DNA of 43,333 nucleotides. Source: Candidatus Saccharimonadota bacterium (GTDB lineage: Bacteria; Eremiobacterota; Xenobia; Xenobiales; Xenobiaceae). The notes beneath the pieces are model-generated. The model did no database searches. It was not told where the DNA came from and saw only the letters and a program-made list of their open reading frames with translations. Below, in pieces: positions 34,527-43,111 of the stretch (position 1 is its first letter; each line of letters starts with the position of its first letter). The stretch covers positions 1 through 43,333 of the forward strand of contig SFMI01000027.1 of NCBI GenBank assembly GCA_004554425.1, given 5' to 3'. The position numbers were made by a program, and so were the translations under genes.

Positions 34527-35768
34527 ATGAATACAGTACGCGAATTAGCCCAAAGGGCAAAGAACGCTTCTTTCGCTTTGGCCAATTTAAAAACCGGCGA
34601 AAAAAATCAAGCTTTAGAAAAAATTGCTGGACAACTTTTAGCAGATCAAGAGCAAATTTTGGAAGCCAACAAAAAAGATGTAGCCAAAGCCGCCCAAGAC
34701 GGAGCCACGCCGGCTTTTTTAGACAGGCTCAGTCTTACCTCAGCCCGCATTTTGGCCTTGGCCGACAGCGTGCTTAAAGTAGCTCAACTCGACGATCCTG
34801 TAGGACGCGAAGTTGGCTGGACTCGCCCCAATGGTCTTTCCATACGTAAAGTTCAAGTGCCTTTAGGCGTTATTGCCATGATCTACGAAGCTCGCCCCAA
34901 CGTAACCGTAGACTCAGCCGTGCTTTGCTTAAAATCTGGGAATGCTTGCTTATTGCGCGGTTCTTCTCATGCTGCCGAATCTAATAAAGTGTTGGCTAGC
35001 AGTATGCGCCAAGCCCTTCGTGAGTGTGGCTTAGATCCCGATTTTATCATTCCCGTAGAAAACGAAGGCCGCCAAGCTGTCGAAGAGCTGGCCAAAATGA
35101 ATGGTCTAATCGATTGCATTATTCCTCGCGGCGGTCATAGTCTAATTAGTAGAGTTAAAGAAATAGCCACCGTTCCGGTTATCGAAACAGGCGTAGGCAA
35201 TTGTCATCTTTATGTACATAAAAGTGCCGATTTAGACATGGCTTTGAATATTTTAGTCAATGGCAAAACCCAACGTCCTGGCGTTTGCAATGCCTTGGAA
35301 ACTTTGCTTATCGATTCCGAAGTGGCCCCGCAATTTTTGCAAAAAATAGCCGAAAATGACGATATGGCCGAAGTTACTTTGCACGGTTCTCCCGAAGTTT
35401 GTGCTTTAACTGATAGAGCTGTAGCCGCTACCGAAGAAGATTGGGATAAAGAGTATCTCAGCTTAGATATAGCTGTCAAAATTGTCGATGGTATAGATGA
35501 AGCCATCAATCATATCAACGCCCATTCTTCCGGCCATTCCGAAGCGATTGTCACCGAAGACTGGAAAGCAGCCAAACAATTCCAACAGCGCATTACCTCC
35601 TGTGCAATTTACGTCAACGCTTCCACCCGCTTTACAGATGGCGGCGAATTTGGCTTTGGCGCCGAAATAGGTATATCTACTCAAAAGCTTCATGCTCGCG
35701 GCCCACTCGGTTTGGAAGCTTTAACTACAAATAAATATCTTATCGAAGGCGAAGGCCAAATTCGCTAA
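34527..35768 (+). CDS. proA: Gamma-glutamyl phosphate reductase
   Basis: Second enzyme of proline synthesis, reducing glutamyl-5-phosphate with NADPH to the semialdehyde; 413 aa, the usual length. Seen: PLGVIAMIYEARPNVTVD, the NAD(P)-binding LRGSSHAAESN, IIPRGGHSLI, the catalytic Cys in QRPGVCNALET, and the C-terminal TRFTDGGEFGFGAEIGIST plus GLEALTTNKY. AAGGGT lies about 7 nt before the ATG. It diverges from the ABC-F gene. The next frame begins 10 bp after the stop. Confidence 0.97.
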   Translation: MNTVRELAQRAKNASFALANLKTGEKNQALEKIAGQLLADQEQILEANKKDVAKAAQDGATPAFLDRLSLTSARILALADSVLKVAQLDDPVGREVGWTRPNGLSIRKVQVPLGVIAMIYEARPNVTVDSAVLCLKSGNACLLRGSSHAAESNKVLASSMRQALRECGLDPDFIIPVENEGRQAVEELAKMNGLIDCIIPRGGHSLISRVKEIATVPVIETGVGNCHLYVHKSADLDMALNILVNGKTQRPGVCNALETLLIDSEVAPQFLQKIAENDDMAEVTLHGSPEVCALTDRAVAATEEDWDKEYLSLDIAVKIVDGIDEAINHINAHSSGHSEAIVTEDWKAAKQFQQRITSCAIYVNASTRFTDGGEFGFGAEIGISTQKLHARGPLGLEALTTNKYLIEGEGQIR

Positions 35769-35778
35769 TTTTAATGTT

Positions 35779-36288
35779 ATGAGCTCACCTAACGCGGGCG
35801 CGGTTTCAGCTGCGCAACAGGCTGAAACGGTGCCTGTTTCGGCCTCACATGATCAGCAAGAGGGCGGCCTAAAGAAAGAGGCCGCAACTATGCTGGAGAA
35901 ATTTTATGCCGAAACAGGCACCTACCAAGTCGGGATGCACACTTTGGCTTCTTCGCGTCGTTTTCTTATGGAAGAATTACAAAAAGGCATCCCGACTTGG
36001 TGCGCCCGCGACGCGAGTGAGCTGGCACTTTGGCTGGAAGCCAGAAGAGCGAAATTGCACAGCCTTTACAACCTCGCCTGGGAAAATTTTTCCCAGGCGA
36101 GGCAACGTATGGCCGCAGCCGCCGAAGGGCTTTCTTCGGAGAAAGCCCAAGCCAAAGCTGCGGCCATAGAAGCTGCCGAGCATTTGCTTATGAGCGACAA
36201 GCGCCGCCAAGAGTTAGATTTTTTGCAAAAAAAACTAGAAGCTGTCGCTGCTACTTTTCCTGTCAACGACAGCCCAACAACAGACTGA
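35779..36288 (+). CDS. Hypothetical helical protein in an inverted-repeat-rich frame
   Basis: 169 aa, starting 10 bp after the proA stop without a Shine-Dalgarno sequence, so translation would depend on coupling to proA. The predicted protein is helical and Ala/Glu/Arg-rich (LALWLEARRAKLHSLYNLAW, KAQAKAAAIEAAEHLL, ELDFLQKKLEAVAATF), with no recognised family. The DNA is unlike its neighbours: nearly the whole frame is covered by perfect inverted repeats (see the repeat entry), and several other frames stay open here as a result. It may be a real coding gene, a structured RNA in which the frame is incidental, or both. Confidence 0.5.
   Translation: MSSPNAGAVSAAQQAETVPVSASHDQQEGGLKKEAATMLEKFYAETGTYQVGMHTLASSRRFLMEELQKGIPTWCARDASELALWLEARRAKLHSLYNLAWENFSQARQRMAAAAEGLSSEKAQAKAAAIEAAEHLLMSDKRRQELDFLQKKLEAVAATFPVNDSPTTD
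35803..36273 (+). repeat. Dense array of perfect inverted repeats
   Basis: Perfect arm pairs, all within 471 bp: GTTTCAGC 35803-35810/35821-35828 (8 bp); GGTGCCTGTTTCGGC 35829-35843/35908-35922 (15 bp) enclosing GCGGCCT 35864-35870/35879-35885 (7 bp); ACCAAGTCGGGATGC 35924-35938/35987-36001 (15 bp); CCTCGCCTGGGAAAA 36072-36086/36088-36102 (15 bp, 1-nt centre); TATGGCCGCAGC 36108-36119/36157-36168 (12 bp) enclosing GGGCTTTCT 36127-36135/36140-36148 (9 bp, TCGG loop); palindrome TTTTTTGCAAAAAA at 36219; GCTGTCG 36241-36247/36267-36273 (7 bp). No arm is shared between pairs, so this is not one repeated element but serial hairpins. Confidence 0.9.
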
Positions 36289-36320
36289 GGAAAAACAACC
36301 TTTGTCTTTTAGGCTAAAAA

Positions 36321-37022
36321 ATGGAATTGCTGCTTATCGCTTTCGAAAACATATTTTGGATTATCAAGCAAACTATACGCGAGTTTTTCCTTTACGGAGG
36401 CTGTCTATGGTGGTATAGGTTGCGCTTGTCGCTCATGTTCAGTTGGCTCGGCAGCTCGCCTAATGTGGCCGTTTTGCGATATTTTAAGCAACATGCTCCC
36501 AAAAAGTTGCAAAACGGCCACAACTTGCCTGACGATTGCGGCGACCTGACTTATGGAGAGACTTTGCCAGGTACAGTTTATGCGTTACTAAAAGCGGTCG
36601 GCGCTTCAGAGCAAACAAAAGTAGTAGATTTAGGCTGCGGACGTGGAGTCGTTCCTTTAACAGCAGCCTTGGCCTTTGGCTCTAAAGCTGTCGGCATAGA
36701 TATAGTGCCCGATTATATAAAACGAGGACAACGAGCCGTCAGTTTGTTAGGTTTTAAAAATAAAGTCAGCTTCGAAGAAGCTGACTTTGGACGTCACAAA
36801 TTGCCTGCTGCCGATATTTATTTTTTGACTTCAGTATGTCTAGATAGCCAAACTTGGAAAGCTTTGCAAAAGAACTTACTGCAGCACGCTCCACTAGGCT
36901 CCAAAGCAATAAGCGTTAGCCGAGAGCTAGACCAGCCAGGATGGGAACTATGCGATCGCCTAGTATGTCCATTCACTTGGGACGAAGCTACAGTTTATAT
37001 CTATCGCAGAATTGGTAGCTAA
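36321..37022 (+). CDS. Class I SAM-dependent methyltransferase
   Basis: 233 aa. Residues 1-48 are hydrophobic and aromatic (LLIAFENIFWIIKQTIREFF, then CLWWYRLRLSLMFSWLG), probably a membrane-associating or amphipathic segment. A Rossmann methyltransferase core follows: TYGETLPGTVYALL, motif I VVDLGCGRGVVPLTAA, acidic loop VGIDIVPDYI, motif II-like SFEEADFGRHKLPAADIYFL, ending in a strand pair. The substrate is unknown. AGG lies 7 nt before the ATG. The gene itself contains two perfect inverted repeats: 14 bp (36464-36477/36509-36522) and 12 bp with a 3-nt loop (36762-36773/36777-36788), continuing the pattern of the upstream frame. Its stop codon overlaps the stop of the convergent gene by 3 bases. 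Confidence 0.8.
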   Translation: MELLLIAFENIFWIIKQTIREFFLYGGCLWWYRLRLSLMFSWLGSSPNVAVLRYFKQHAPKKLQNGHNLPDDCGDLTYGETLPGTVYALLKAVGASEQTKVVDLGCGRGVVPLTAALAFGSKAVGIDIVPDYIKRGQRAVSLLGFKNKVSFEEADFGRHKLPAADIYFLTSVCLDSQTWKALQKNLLQHAPLGSKAISVSRELDQPGWELCDRLVCPFTWDEATVYIYRRIGS

Positions 37023-39199
37023 TCTGACAATGATTCAAGTTTAACGTTAATCTTGCCAAACTCTAATTCAAAGCGCTTTACCAATTCGGGATCGAAAAGC
37101 GTACCGGCTCCCTTTTTGATGCGTTGTAAAGCCGCCTCTTGGGTACATACTCCATGAGCGTCTCCCTTGGTAAGTAAGCGCTCATAATAGTCGGCCAAAC
37201 CGACAATTTGAGCAGCCCAAGGAATAGCTTTCCCTTTTAAGCCATTAGGAAAACCACTGCCGTCCCACATTTCATGATGATATTGGATAGCTTCTAACAC
37301 ACCATCGGGAAAAGGCATAGCAGAAAAATTCTCATAGCCTAAAAGTGTATGCTGTTTATAAAGTTCATTGCATTCTTTTATATCTGCATCATTATCGGGA
37401 TTATCAGCATAATACATAGCCACATCAGGCAAAGCCATTTTGCCAGAATCATGCAAGCAAGCCCCTACATGAATACCGTTCTTCAGCTCTTCTCCTAATT
37501 CGAAGGCTCCAGCCAAAATATCGGCAATAGCAGCTACCCGCTGAGAGTGAGACTGACAATAAGCATCACGTAAATCGGTCAAAGCAGAAAGCGAGCTCAT
37601 AAATTGGAAAAGACTATCTTCAACATTGCTGCTATATTCTCGCTCTTCCTGAATAGCTTGACGTAAACGTATTGCCTTAGTGCCAAAGAATTGCAACATA
37701 GAGGCTTCAAAAAAATCGCTCTTGCGATCGGGCAAATCACGCAAAGCCGCTTCGGCCAAAGTATGTAAAGATGCTGAAGTTTGACCTTTTTGCAAAGAAT
37801 CGGCACTATCAAAGTAAATTTGCTGTTCTTGACTTGTACTATCTTTCATAGCTTCAAGCAATAATTGCTCTGCCTCTTTGAGCCTACCTAAAGCCCGATA
37901 ACTCAATCCTATATAATAGCGAGAGCGACCATCTAAAGGAAAAAACTTACTATAAGCTTCAAGCTCTTTGACAGCTTCTTCATAAGAGGCGTTCCTATAG
38001 TGAAGAAGACCTATTTCATACCTAGCTTCCTGAGCTTTGGGATTAAGTTCTAAAGCTTTGCCAAAAGCAGCAACAGCTTTATCAAAGTAGCTAAGCTTGG
38101 CATAAACTACACCTAAGGCGTAAAAAGTATAACTGCTGCGTGGGTCTAGCTTGGAAGCTTTTTCCAACTCGGCCACAGCCTCAGAAAAACGCTCCAAAGA
38201 GCTAAGCACAGTACCTAGGCAATAGTGAACTTCACTCTCATTAGGACAAAGAGCGGCCGCTTTATGGAAATAATCCAGAGCTTTGGCATTTTGCCCCAAA
38301 CCTTTTAAGGCCTGACCAGCAGCCAGTTGATATTCAGCTGCTTCAGGGGCTAAGTCGGCAGATTTGGACAGATAATCGGCAGCTTCATCTAAGCGATATT
38401 GCTTCTCTAGACATTTGCCTAATCCAAAATAGGCCTCTATACAAACTGGATGTTGTTCCAATAATTCGCGCAAGATACTTTCAACTTGCGAATATTGCTC
38501 AGCCAACATATAGGCCTGGGCTAAACGCAAACTGGCCTTAATATGACCAGGAACTATTCCCAAAGCCTTGCGGTAGGCATCTATGGCCTTAGCGGTCTCT
38601 TTCAGATTGAAGCGGGCCAAACCCAAAGCATAAAATCCATAGGCATCGTCATTATGGCGGGAGCAATATTTTTCTGCAGCTTGGCAAGCTTCTGAAAATT
38701 TGCCCAGTTTATTCAAAGCAAGACTATGCCACAAAAAGAGTTGCGGCAACAAACTGTCTTGTCCACCCAGCTCATCTAAGGCAGCTTGCGCTTCGGGGAA
38801 GCGATTTAATACCAAAAAAGATGCTGCAGCCTTGACCATAAACTTCAAGTCTATGCTATTTTCGACAGATTTTTTCAGTAAATCAGCAACTTGCGCTGTC
38901 AGCTTCGGATTGGCGAATCTGCCTAAGCTCAAGTCTAAATCTCCATCTTCATCGACAGTTCTACCCAGTGCGTCCATGCCATACTCGATTTTACCATCGA
39001 GCACATAAGCTAAACCCAAATTAAATTGCAAAGGCCCCGATTTATCTCCACAAGCCGCAACTTGCTTAAAAAAAGAGACAGCTTCGGCAAAATGCCCATC
39101 GTTTAAGCACTTCTCTCCTTTAGAGAAGAGCAAGGCACTGTCTTTAGAATCGACTAAAGTATTTTCTTCTGCAACGGTATTTCTTTGTTCTATGCTCAC
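37019..39199 (-). CDS. TPR protein with C-terminal HD-GYP phosphodiesterase domain
   Basis: About 726 aa from the GTG at 39199. Residues about 20-480 hold some twelve tetratricopeptide repeats (SLRLAQAYMLAEQYSQVESI, AFGKALELNPKAQEARYEIG), a protein-binding superhelix. Residues about 540-715 are an HD-GYP domain: HSQRVAAIADILA, the metal ligands HDSGK, then HTLLGYENF, HHEMWDGSGFPNGL and the last Asp in GLADYYERL. The family hydrolyses c-di-GMP or related dinucleotides; GYP here reads GFP, a tolerated variant. No signal peptide or membrane helix appears with this start. A TATAAT lies just 6 bp before the GTG, suggesting a leaderless transcript. A longer start (TTG 39244) would add a hydrophobic stretch but has no ribosome site. 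Confidence 0.85.
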   Translation of the reverse strand: MSIEQRNTVAEENTLVDSKDSALLFSKGEKCLNDGHFAEAVSFFKQVAACGDKSGPLQFNLGLAYVLDGKIEYGMDALGRTVDEDGDLDLSLGRFANPKLTAQVADLLKKSVENSIDLKFMVKAAASFLVLNRFPEAQAALDELGGQDSLLPQLFLWHSLALNKLGKFSEACQAAEKYCSRHNDDAYGFYALGLARFNLKETAKAIDAYRKALGIVPGHIKASLRLAQAYMLAEQYSQVESILRELLEQHPVCIEAYFGLGKCLEKQYRLDEAADYLSKSADLAPEAAEYQLAAGQALKGLGQNAKALDYFHKAAALCPNESEVHYCLGTVLSSLERFSEAVAELEKASKLDPRSSYTFYALGVVYAKLSYFDKAVAAFGKALELNPKAQEARYEIGLLHYRNASYEEAVKELEAYSKFFPLDGRSRYYIGLSYRALGRLKEAEQLLLEAMKDSTSQEQQIYFDSADSLQKGQTSASLHTLAEAALRDLPDRKSDFFEASMLQFFGTKAIRLRQAIQEEREYSSNVEDSLFQFMSSLSALTDLRDAYCQSHSQRVAAIADILAGAFELGEELKNGIHVGACLHDSGKMALPDVAMYYADNPDNDADIKECNELYKQHTLLGYENFSAMPFPDGVLEAIQYHHEMWDGSGFPNGLKGKAIPWAAQIVGLADYYERLLTKGDAHGVCTQEAALQRIKKGAGTLFDPELVKRFELEFGKINVKLESLSD

Positions 39200-39205
39200 G
39201 CCGTT

Positions 39206-39235
39206 ATTATACACAAAAAGCAATATTATTAACAA
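39206..39235 (-). promoter_or_regulatory. Promoter abutting the TPR/HD-GYP start codon
   Basis: TTGTTA (39235-39230) and TATAAT (39211-39206) on the minus strand with an 18-bp spacer. The seventh base past the -10 is the G of the GTG start codon, so the mRNA would have essentially no leader. Confidence 0.5.
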
Positions 39236-39244
39236 TTTCCCCAA

Positions 39245-39731
39245 TGCAGTTCAAAAAGTCAAAAGCTCGCTATTTAAGCGAATATGCACATTTGCGAAGA
39301 ATTAAAAACATTTTTTTATTTTTATTTTTTTTGCCCGCATAGCTAATAGATATAAAAAATCATGTAATTTTGACTTGCACAAAAGCAGGGGACTTGATTT
39401 TGAAATAAAAAAGTACCGCTATATACCGCAGAAAAAAGAAAATAGGCTTTTTGCTAAGCAGCCCAACGGCAAAGCGAAGCAAAAGCACAGTCCTTATTTC
39501 AGAGAATACTTTTTTTCAAGTCGCAGAGGCGGGTGCAATACAGCTCGAGTGTTTTATACAGAACTCAGATTGCAAAGGCGGCTAAGCGAGTCGGCAGTAT
39601 CATACGGTGCACCGGGCTTTGCTTAAGAAAAATAAGGCAGCCATTTAAGGTTAGAATGCCAAGTATGCTCTGTTGTTTTGAGTTACTCCCCATCTTGATT
39701 TCAGGGGATTCTCAGTAATGGAAGAGGTTGT
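39245..39731. other. 487-bp gap without a recognised gene
   Basis: The first 130 bases are AT-rich; the middle (39470-39620) is more GC-balanced and holds an open frame without ribosome site or family resemblance. I see no tRNA, transposon end or clear promoter. The last 15 bases contain the ribosome site of the next gene. It may contain a decayed gene or an unrecognised RNA. Confidence 0.5.
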
Positions 39732-40757
39732 ATGGTCACTAAATTAAAGTCTAGGAATATCACAGAAAACGATTTTCCCAAAGATGCCGATGATCTGACA
39801 AAAGTATTATTTATCCTTCATTACGCGATTCTAGCGCCTTCATCTTGGAATGCCCAGCCTTGGATATTTAAGTTGCATGGCAATACCATTAAGTTATTCC
39901 ATGACACCGAGCGCGTACAAGCTCATCGCGACCCCTTAGGCAGAGAAAATATTATTTCATGCGGCGCAGCGCTATGCAATCTTCGCATAGCCTTGCGCCG
40001 TTTTGGTTTCTCGGAAGAAACCGTTATCATGCCCCCGAACTCTGAAGAGAACTTAGTAGCCGAAGTAACTTGGAAAAATACCGGCGAATTTGGTAAAGAC
40101 AATAAACTTTTTAAAGCTATTCAGCAGCGCCATTCTTACCGCAAACCCTTCAGCGAAGAGATTGTCAAACCGGAGCTGATTGAACTTTTTGAAAACGCAG
40201 CTAAAGTTTATGGATGCGAGTTCGTGCCTATTACCATTAACAGTACTCAAATGGCTTTGGCCGGTATGATTAGTGAAGGCGACAAAGATTTAGGCGCCGA
40301 TTTGGCAACCAGAAAAGAATATGCTTCTTGGGTACGCAGCAGCGGACGCTCCGAAGATGGCGTCCCCGGTTATGCTATGGGTAATACCAACGCTGTAGCC
40401 GGCATTTTAGCTCCTCTTACCCATAGAGTATTTAACTACACAGACGAATTTGCCCGCGGCGATCAAGCTCTCACTTGCGCTACAACTCTTTTGGGTGTAA
40501 TCACCTCTCCTACCGACACTCCCAGTGACTGGGTACAAAGTGGACAAGCTGTAGAAAGAGTATTACTTAGCGCCGCTGCCAACGGCTTGCAAGCCTCCTT
40601 CCTCAATCAGCCCATTCCTGTAGTAGAATTGCGCAAGCGTTTGCAAAGTCTCTTGGGCTTAACCGATTGGCCGCAGCTTATTTTACGCATTGGTTATCCC
40701 ACTGAGCCGCCCAAAGTGACAGCTAGACGTAGATTAGACGACGTTGTTTTGCTCTAG
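39732..40757 (+). CDS. Acg-type FMN-binding nitroreductase-like protein
   Basis: 341 aa, related to the Acg (Rv2032-like) branch of the nitroreductase superfamily, about twice the length of simple nitroreductases. Seen: the first half-domain ILHYAILAPSSWNAQPWIF with the SxxNxQPW FMN-binding pattern, CGAALCNLRIALRRFGF, then the second half IQQRHSYRKPFSE (the usual RRSxRxF motif), a middle EYASWVRSSGRSEDGVPGYA, and the C-terminal AVERVLLSAAANGLQASFLNQPIP plus LILRIGYPTEPP. Acg proteins are thought to bind FMN without a usual reductase reaction; their role is unclear. GGAAGAGG lies 4 nt before the ATG. A terminator follows. Confidence 0.85.
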   Translation: MVTKLKSRNITENDFPKDADDLTKVLFILHYAILAPSSWNAQPWIFKLHGNTIKLFHDTERVQAHRDPLGRENIISCGAALCNLRIALRRFGFSEETVIMPPNSEENLVAEVTWKNTGEFGKDNKLFKAIQQRHSYRKPFSEEIVKPELIELFENAAKVYGCEFVPITINSTQMALAGMISEGDKDLGADLATRKEYASWVRSSGRSEDGVPGYAMGNTNAVAGILAPLTHRVFNYTDEFARGDQALTCATTLLGVITSPTDTPSDWVQSGQAVERVLLSAAANGLQASFLNQPIPVVELRKRLQSLLGLTDWPQLILRIGYPTEPPKVTARRRLDDVVLL

Positions 40758-40790
40758 TCTCGCTCCAAGTCATATGCATCTCAGATAAAG

Positions 40791-40856
40791 TAAGCCTCCT
40801 TTCTCCGAAACGATCGGCATAGTCTTCATCGATTCGGCCTGAGGGGGCTTATTTTT
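40791..40856 (+). terminator. Terminator between the nitroreductase and O-antigen ligase genes
   Basis: TAAGCC (40791-40796) pairs with GGCTTA (40846-40851), with an inner CCGAA/TTCGG stem, followed by TTTTT (40852-40856). It ends only 25 bp before the next ATG, so that gene must take its promoter from within this region or from read-through. Confidence 0.6.
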
Positions 40857-40880
40857 CACTTGGCAAAAAAAGGAATAAGC

Positions 40881-43079
40881 ATGAAAGCACTGCGTTGGCT
40901 GTTTAATATCGGTACCTTTATCTTAATATCTGTCATGCCTTTAGTAGCGTGGACCGGCTTTTATGACAGTGTAGAAGAGCCCAAAATGGCCGTTGCTCTC
41001 TGGAGTTCGGTTTTAATTATCTGCACTTGGCTGGTTGGTTGCTTGGCTGGCAAGTTGCATTTTTGGCCACAAAGTTCTCTAACTAAAGCAGGCACACTGT
41101 TTTATGTGCTTATGGCCGCTAGCGGAATATGGGCAGGCCTAGGTTTGCACCTCTTGGAATATACCATTTTTTATGCGACTAATGCTCTTTTGCTTATGGC
41201 CTGGGATAGTGCTTTTCATTCACCTTTAATGATCAGTCTATTTACAAAAGAGAGACAAGTAGACGAAGTAAACCAAACAACTGACGCAAACGATAATAAG
41301 GAAAGTACAAGCGAAAATTATATTTGGTATTTGCTAGGTTGCTTAAGCGCAACATGCTTGCTAGCTTGCGCCTACGCTTATTTGCAAAAAATAACCCCTT
41401 TAGGTATAACTATTTTCGGTTTACCTATTGCTGATCCCATGAATTGGGACAATCCTCATTTATCACAAGAACGTACTATTTCTACTTTTAGCAATCCTAA
41501 CTATTCTGGAGTATGGATTGCTTCTGTTTTACCTTTAGCTTTATCTTGGATCTATACATGTATCCGCCATAAATGGTCTCGCTATTTGGCTTTTGCCAGC
41601 TGGCTCTTTTGTGCTTTAGCTATGATCTTTACTCAGACTAGAGCAGCCTGGCTGGGACTAGCTTGCGGGTTGGTAGTTTGGTTTGCCACTATGCTGATCT
41701 GCTCAGCAGAAAGGCGCTCTGTTATAAGAACCGGAATCACGCTGCTGCTCGGTTTGGCTTTGCTTACTAGTGCTTACATGTTTTGCGGAGAGCGCAACTT
41801 ACAACAAGTTAATCACAAACAACTCACGATAAGCGAACGCCTTAAAAGTTTAAAAAATCTGAGCGATCCAAGTTTGCAAGCTCGCCTTTGGTTTTGGAAA
41901 TCGGCTTTGAAAACGTCCTTAGCTTTTCCTTGGACGGGCGTAGGCCCTTACGGTCAAGTGCAAGCGAACTTGCTAGAGCGTGATTCCGAGCCCATGTATA
42001 CCCGTCCTAACGGCTCGTTACCAACCTCGACGCATAGCCAATTTTTCCACACCTTGGCTACTGCAGGCTGGCCAGCTTTGATTTTATGCCTTATAAGCAT
42101 AGGTTTTGCCATAAATTCAGCCTTACGCATAAAATCCGTTCCACTCAAAGCGGCCTTTTTAAGTGCGATCGTTACTTTGTGGACAGCCCATATTTTTACC
42201 AGCTTCATCATTTCGGCGGCCATTCTATGGATTTTTATAATGGCAGCTATAAGTACTTTAAGCGAACAAACCCAACAAAATGTGCAAGATTCGGATATAA
42301 ATATAGACTTATGGCAATTAAGCAGTAAAGTCCGTATGGCTATTTTTATCGCCAGTACAATTATTCTAGTTGCAAGTATAGCTACTTTAATGGATTTAGC
42401 TAGTTTGCGCTTCGGAGCTTTGGGTAATAAGTACTTTGGCCAAGCTCAAGCTTTAAGCCAGCAGCCTAACAAGCCTATTTCTAAAATCTTACTAACTTAC
42501 GATCAGGCTAACGCTTATTACGAATTGGCTTCAGCTTTAAGTCCAGCCTGGATGACTTGGAATTATAATTTGGAAATAAGTAGAGTTTTTCGCCAAGTTT
42601 ACGTTGAAGTTCTTCCCGAGCCAGATGAAAAAATATTATTTAAAGCTGTCGAGTATGCTTCTATAGCTGCAGCCTTTGCTCCAGAAAAAACGACTCCTCT
42701 ACTCAACTGGGCCTCAATTCTAGCCAAAACTCCACAAGGTCTGGAAGAAGCCCTCAGGCTGACTAACCGAGCTCTAGGTATTGATCCGCGCAATCCACGC
42801 ATTTTAATTGCTAAAGCACAGTTTTTAATTGAATTGCAACGTTTCTCTGAAGCTCTTGAAGTGTTAGATAAAATCGAATCGATCACTCCCAATTTACCTA
42901 CCGCCTTATATTCTCGTTTCGTAATTTTACTACTTACTAATAAAGAAAAAGAAGCGGAACAAATAATGGAGCAATTAGAGCATCTTGATCCTATTGCCAA
43001 ACATGCTGCTGAAGATTTTAGGCAGCACAGAAACCAAGAAATTCAACGCCAAGCCAAGATAAAAGCCCCAAAGCGCTGA
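40881..43079 (+). CDS. O-antigen ligase/polymerase-like membrane protein with C-terminal TPRs
   Basis: About 732 aa. I chose the ATG at 40881 because AAGGA lies 6 nt upstream; a TTG seven codons earlier would overlap that site. Residues 1-500 hold about ten to twelve transmembrane helices with the Wzy_C/O-antigen-ligase signatures: STFSNPNYSGVWIASVLPLA, MIFTQTRAAWLGLACGL, and a large outer loop with LWFWKSALKTSLAFPWTGVG and a His-containing HSQFFHTLATAGWPAL. Residues about 535-720 lie outside and form TPR-like helix pairs (ALRLTNRALGIDPRNPRIL, FSEALEVLDKIESITP). Such proteins link glycan chains to lipid or protein acceptors at the outer face of the inner membrane, or glycosylate pilins; which applies here is unknown. 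No neighbouring glycosyltransferases are in the window. Confidence 0.85.
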   Translation: MKALRWLFNIGTFILISVMPLVAWTGFYDSVEEPKMAVALWSSVLIICTWLVGCLAGKLHFWPQSSLTKAGTLFYVLMAASGIWAGLGLHLLEYTIFYATNALLLMAWDSAFHSPLMISLFTKERQVDEVNQTTDANDNKESTSENYIWYLLGCLSATCLLACAYAYLQKITPLGITIFGLPIADPMNWDNPHLSQERTISTFSNPNYSGVWIASVLPLALSWIYTCIRHKWSRYLAFASWLFCALAMIFTQTRAAWLGLACGLVVWFATMLICSAERRSVIRTGITLLLGLALLTSAYMFCGERNLQQVNHKQLTISERLKSLKNLSDPSLQARLWFWKSALKTSLAFPWTGVGPYGQVQANLLERDSEPMYTRPNGSLPTSTHSQFFHTLATAGWPALILCLISIGFAINSALRIKSVPLKAAFLSAIVTLWTAHIFTSFIISAAILWIFIMAAISTLSEQTQQNVQDSDINIDLWQLSSKVRMAIFIASTIILVASIATLMDLASLRFGALGNKYFGQAQALSQQPNKPISKILLTYDQANAYYELASALSPAWMTWNYNLEISRVFRQVYVEVLPEPDEKILFKAVEYASIAAAFAPEKTTPLLNWASILAKTPQGLEEALRLTNRALGIDPRNPRILIAKAQFLIELQRFSEALEVLDKIESITPNLPTALYSRFVILLLTNKEKEAEQIMEQLEHLDPIAKHAAEDFRQHRNQEIQRQAKIKAPKR

Positions 43080-43111
43080 AGGAAAAGCCTGTTTATAAGA
43101 TACCCAGCCAG

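Noticed and set aside
35906..36317. Overlapping open frames on both strands inside 35779-36288
   Set aside because: They arise from the palindromic, stop-poor DNA; none has a ribosome site. The inverted repeats themselves are reported instead.
39375..39626. An 83-codon open frame in the gap before the nitroreductase gene
   Set aside because: Lysine/arginine-rich, no ribosome site and no recognised motif; more likely chance in a non-coding stretch.
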